Positions 9,001 through 12,000 of a stretch of 12,620 nucleotides of DNA are shown here, piece by piece. The notes under the pieces are model-generated. The model was not told the origin of the DNA, made no database searches, and was given only the letters and a program-made list of their open reading frames with translations. Source of the DNA: Baffinella frigidus (Eukaryota > Cryptophyceae > Cryptomonadales > Baffinellaceae); assembly GCA_026770585.1 (NCBI GenBank), contig MU646582.1, positions 110,029 to 122,648 on the forward strand. Reading direction: 5' to 3'. How positions within the stretch are numbered: position 1 is the stretch's first letter; every line of letters begins with the position of its first letter. The translations under genes were made by a program, and so were the position numbers.

Positions 9001-12000
9001 ACGCCAAAAGTCAGCATTTGATCACGTTTCCGTACGGACATCCGTACGGAAACGTGATCATTTCCCCACAAATTTTAAAATTTCCTTTTATTCTGTTCGC
9101 ATGGATAGCCTCGTGTGGTCGCCCATTCTTCCTGGTCAGCGACGGCCTCATTTCCTCGGATTCGAACATCCCTTTGTAGCCCGTTGTGTGGACCCTAATT
9201 CCCAAAGCCACACCAGGATCGGGATGTGATGGATCGGAACATCGACACCTACGACGCGGTGTTCCTCGTGTCCGACGGCTTGCCGTTGGAGCCGTTCCAT
9301 ACTTTTTGCGCTTAGAAACCCGGGATTTGTACACGAAATCTTTCAGATGGACGCCCTGCGAAATATATCCTATTAGGTCGATGAGCACGGCAAACCCTGG
9401 TTTCGCGTACTGGTCTCCTCAACCCCAAACCCTGAACTAGGATCGGGATGTGATGGATCGGAACATCGACACCTACGACGCGGTGTTCCTGGTTTCCGAC
9501 GGCCTCATCTCATCCTTCGCGCACACGGGCCTACTCAACTGGCAGCTCCAGACCTCGGTACGTCTACCTATGTCCCAGTCTATTTAGGATCACTTATTTG
9601 GTGAGCCCGGGCTCGTTCCCGGTCGAAAGTTGACGGATTTTTACCGTAAACCTGGGATGTCAACTTAAGAATAGTCGCCCATCCTGAGTAAGCGGCGACG
9701 GCTTGATCGCATCCTTTGCGCACACGGCTCTTTTTGCCCCTAAGTTGACGGATTTGTACCGCAAACCTGCGGATGTCAACTTGAGGATAGTCTGTCAACC
9801 CGAGTGAGGCTTCGTGACATCCTTCCCACCAGCCCTCCGGGAAGGACCAAATCGTCGATTTTCAGCCCTCAAAATCACCTTGCAGCGGGGTCGGATCCGA
9901 CCCCGCTGCAAGGTGATTTTGAGGTCTGAAAATCGACGATTTGGTCCGCCCGTAAGGGCTGGTGGTCAGCGATGCTTTCTTTCTCTTCCGTACACGCTGC
10001 TCCCCCACACGCTCAACCCCTAAACACTATACCCTAAACAGGCGTGCTGGATCAACCCAGTGATGGTGCGCGTCGACGGCGCGACCGGGGAGACAATCGG
10101 TCCTCCGACTATTCTCGCCTCCGAACTCGCAGTTTCAAGTGCCTAGGAGGGTACACATCGTATACACGTCAAATGCACCGGGTCTTCTTGACAGCTGCTG
10201 ACCGGCCGCTTCCACGTGGAACATGACAAGGCAGTCACCTCGGACAGTTGGCTTCGGCGTCCGCGTGACCGGTCACGCGGGCGCTCAAGAGCCTGCCGGC
10301 GGGGCTGACAGCTGCTGACCGGCCGCTTCCACGCAACCCTCAGGCGTTCTGGATCAACCCAGTGATGGTGCGCGTCGATGGGGCCACCGGGGAGACCGTC
10401 TCGGCGGGGGAGGACAAGGCCTCGGTTGACCCCGAACCCCGAAACCCTAAACCTTACACCCTGAACCCTAAACCTTACACCCTAATTCCTGACCCCTGAG
10501 AGACGGTGTCGGCAGGGGAGGACAAGGCATCGGTACACTCTACACTATAAACTACAAGCTCTGAGCCCGAAACCCGAAACCCGAAACCCCAAACCCCAAA
10601 CTCGCAACCCGAAACCCCAAACCCCAAACCCGAAACCCCAACCCCTAAACCCCAAACCCCAAACCCCAAACCCTAAACCCCAAACCCTAAACCCTTAACC
10701 CTAAACCCTCAACCAGGTTGAAATGGAGATGGAGGCGTCGTTGGAAGCGATGAAGCTCAAGACGCACTCTCCCAAGACGCACCTCCTTGCGATCGGTACA
10801 GCCTCCACTCAAACGACTGTCATCAACATACAGTATTGCACCTCAGTCACCCCCCAGAAAGTAGCTGCCACACCCGGCGGCACCTCCTTGCGATCGGTGC
10901 TGAGTCCCTTCTTCTTCTTCTTCTTCCGCTTCTTCTTCTTCTTCCTTGTTTCTCTCGACCCTGAAAATGAGGGATCTAAATCTAAACCCTAACCGGGTTG
11001 AGTCAACCGGTTGGGTCGACCGTTGGAAGCGATTAAACTCAAGGCGCATTCGCCCAAGACGCACCTCCTGGCGATCGGTGCGATCAGTCCCACGACTGTT
11101 GACTAAAGACAGCACCGATCGCACTCAATTTAGTCAACCGGTTGGGTCGACCGTTGCACCGATGAAGCTTAAAAACGCATTCGCCCAAGACGCACCTCCA
11201 TGCGATCGGTACGATCACTGAGAGCGCCATTCATAGTTGAGCCAAACTGAGTTTGGAATTTTCAGACTCATTACTAGGTGAGGATACCGAAACGCCAAGA
11301 CAAGAGCACCAGGAGAAAACACATAGCTCTTGTCTCTGAGGCGGGCCCGTATTTTAAGGTCCATAGACTTTTGTATCACTCAACGTAAGGCTCAAGGGCC
11401 TCATTTAGGACCTGTATCGAGAGTAACAAAGAAAAAGAAGAAGAAAAAGAAGAAGAAGTACGATCAGTCCTTCTTCTCCTTTACCCTCGCGCCGCAGGGA
11501 TGAGCGCTGGGGTAATAGCGAGTGAGGAGGTTCTCTTCTTGTGTCTCAGCCTAGCGCTGAACGCCATAGCCCAGAGAGCGTTTCAGCAGAGCGCTCAACC
11601 CCAGAGCACGCGTCGCAGGGATGAGTGTGGGAGTGATACAGTGGACCTACCCTAACCCATACCCGTCGGGGCCGGACTGATTGAGTATGTGTGGAGGGTA
11701 GGTATGCGTTATGGTGTCCACCCTTCAGGCATACTTCCTTGCAGGGGGAAATCGGGGGCCGGCCGAAGGAGTATGTGTGGAGGGTAAGTATGTGTTACGG
11801 TAGCCTGTGTTAGGGTAGGTGGTCTGTAGCGAGCCAGGACTGACCCCAGGGTGTTCCACAGGGATGGGTCTTGGGGTGTTGGAGATACTGGGTTTGGGAA
11901 GAGCGCTGAACCCCAGAGAACGTTGAGCAGAAATGAGCGTGGGGGTGACAGCCCGCTTGCGTTTCAGCAGAGAGCGTTTCAGCAGAGAGCGTTTCAGCAA

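Noticed and set aside
772-9118. TA-bounded elements as ciliate-type internal eliminated sequences
   Set aside because: The host gene has long spliceosomal introns and TTTAGGG-type repeats, and several elements have 4-bp or 2-bp duplications. MITEs explain them better.
10843-11124. Minus-strand ORF with an acidic run
   Set aside because: The Glu run is the TTC tract read backwards; the rest covers exon 8 echoes in antisense.
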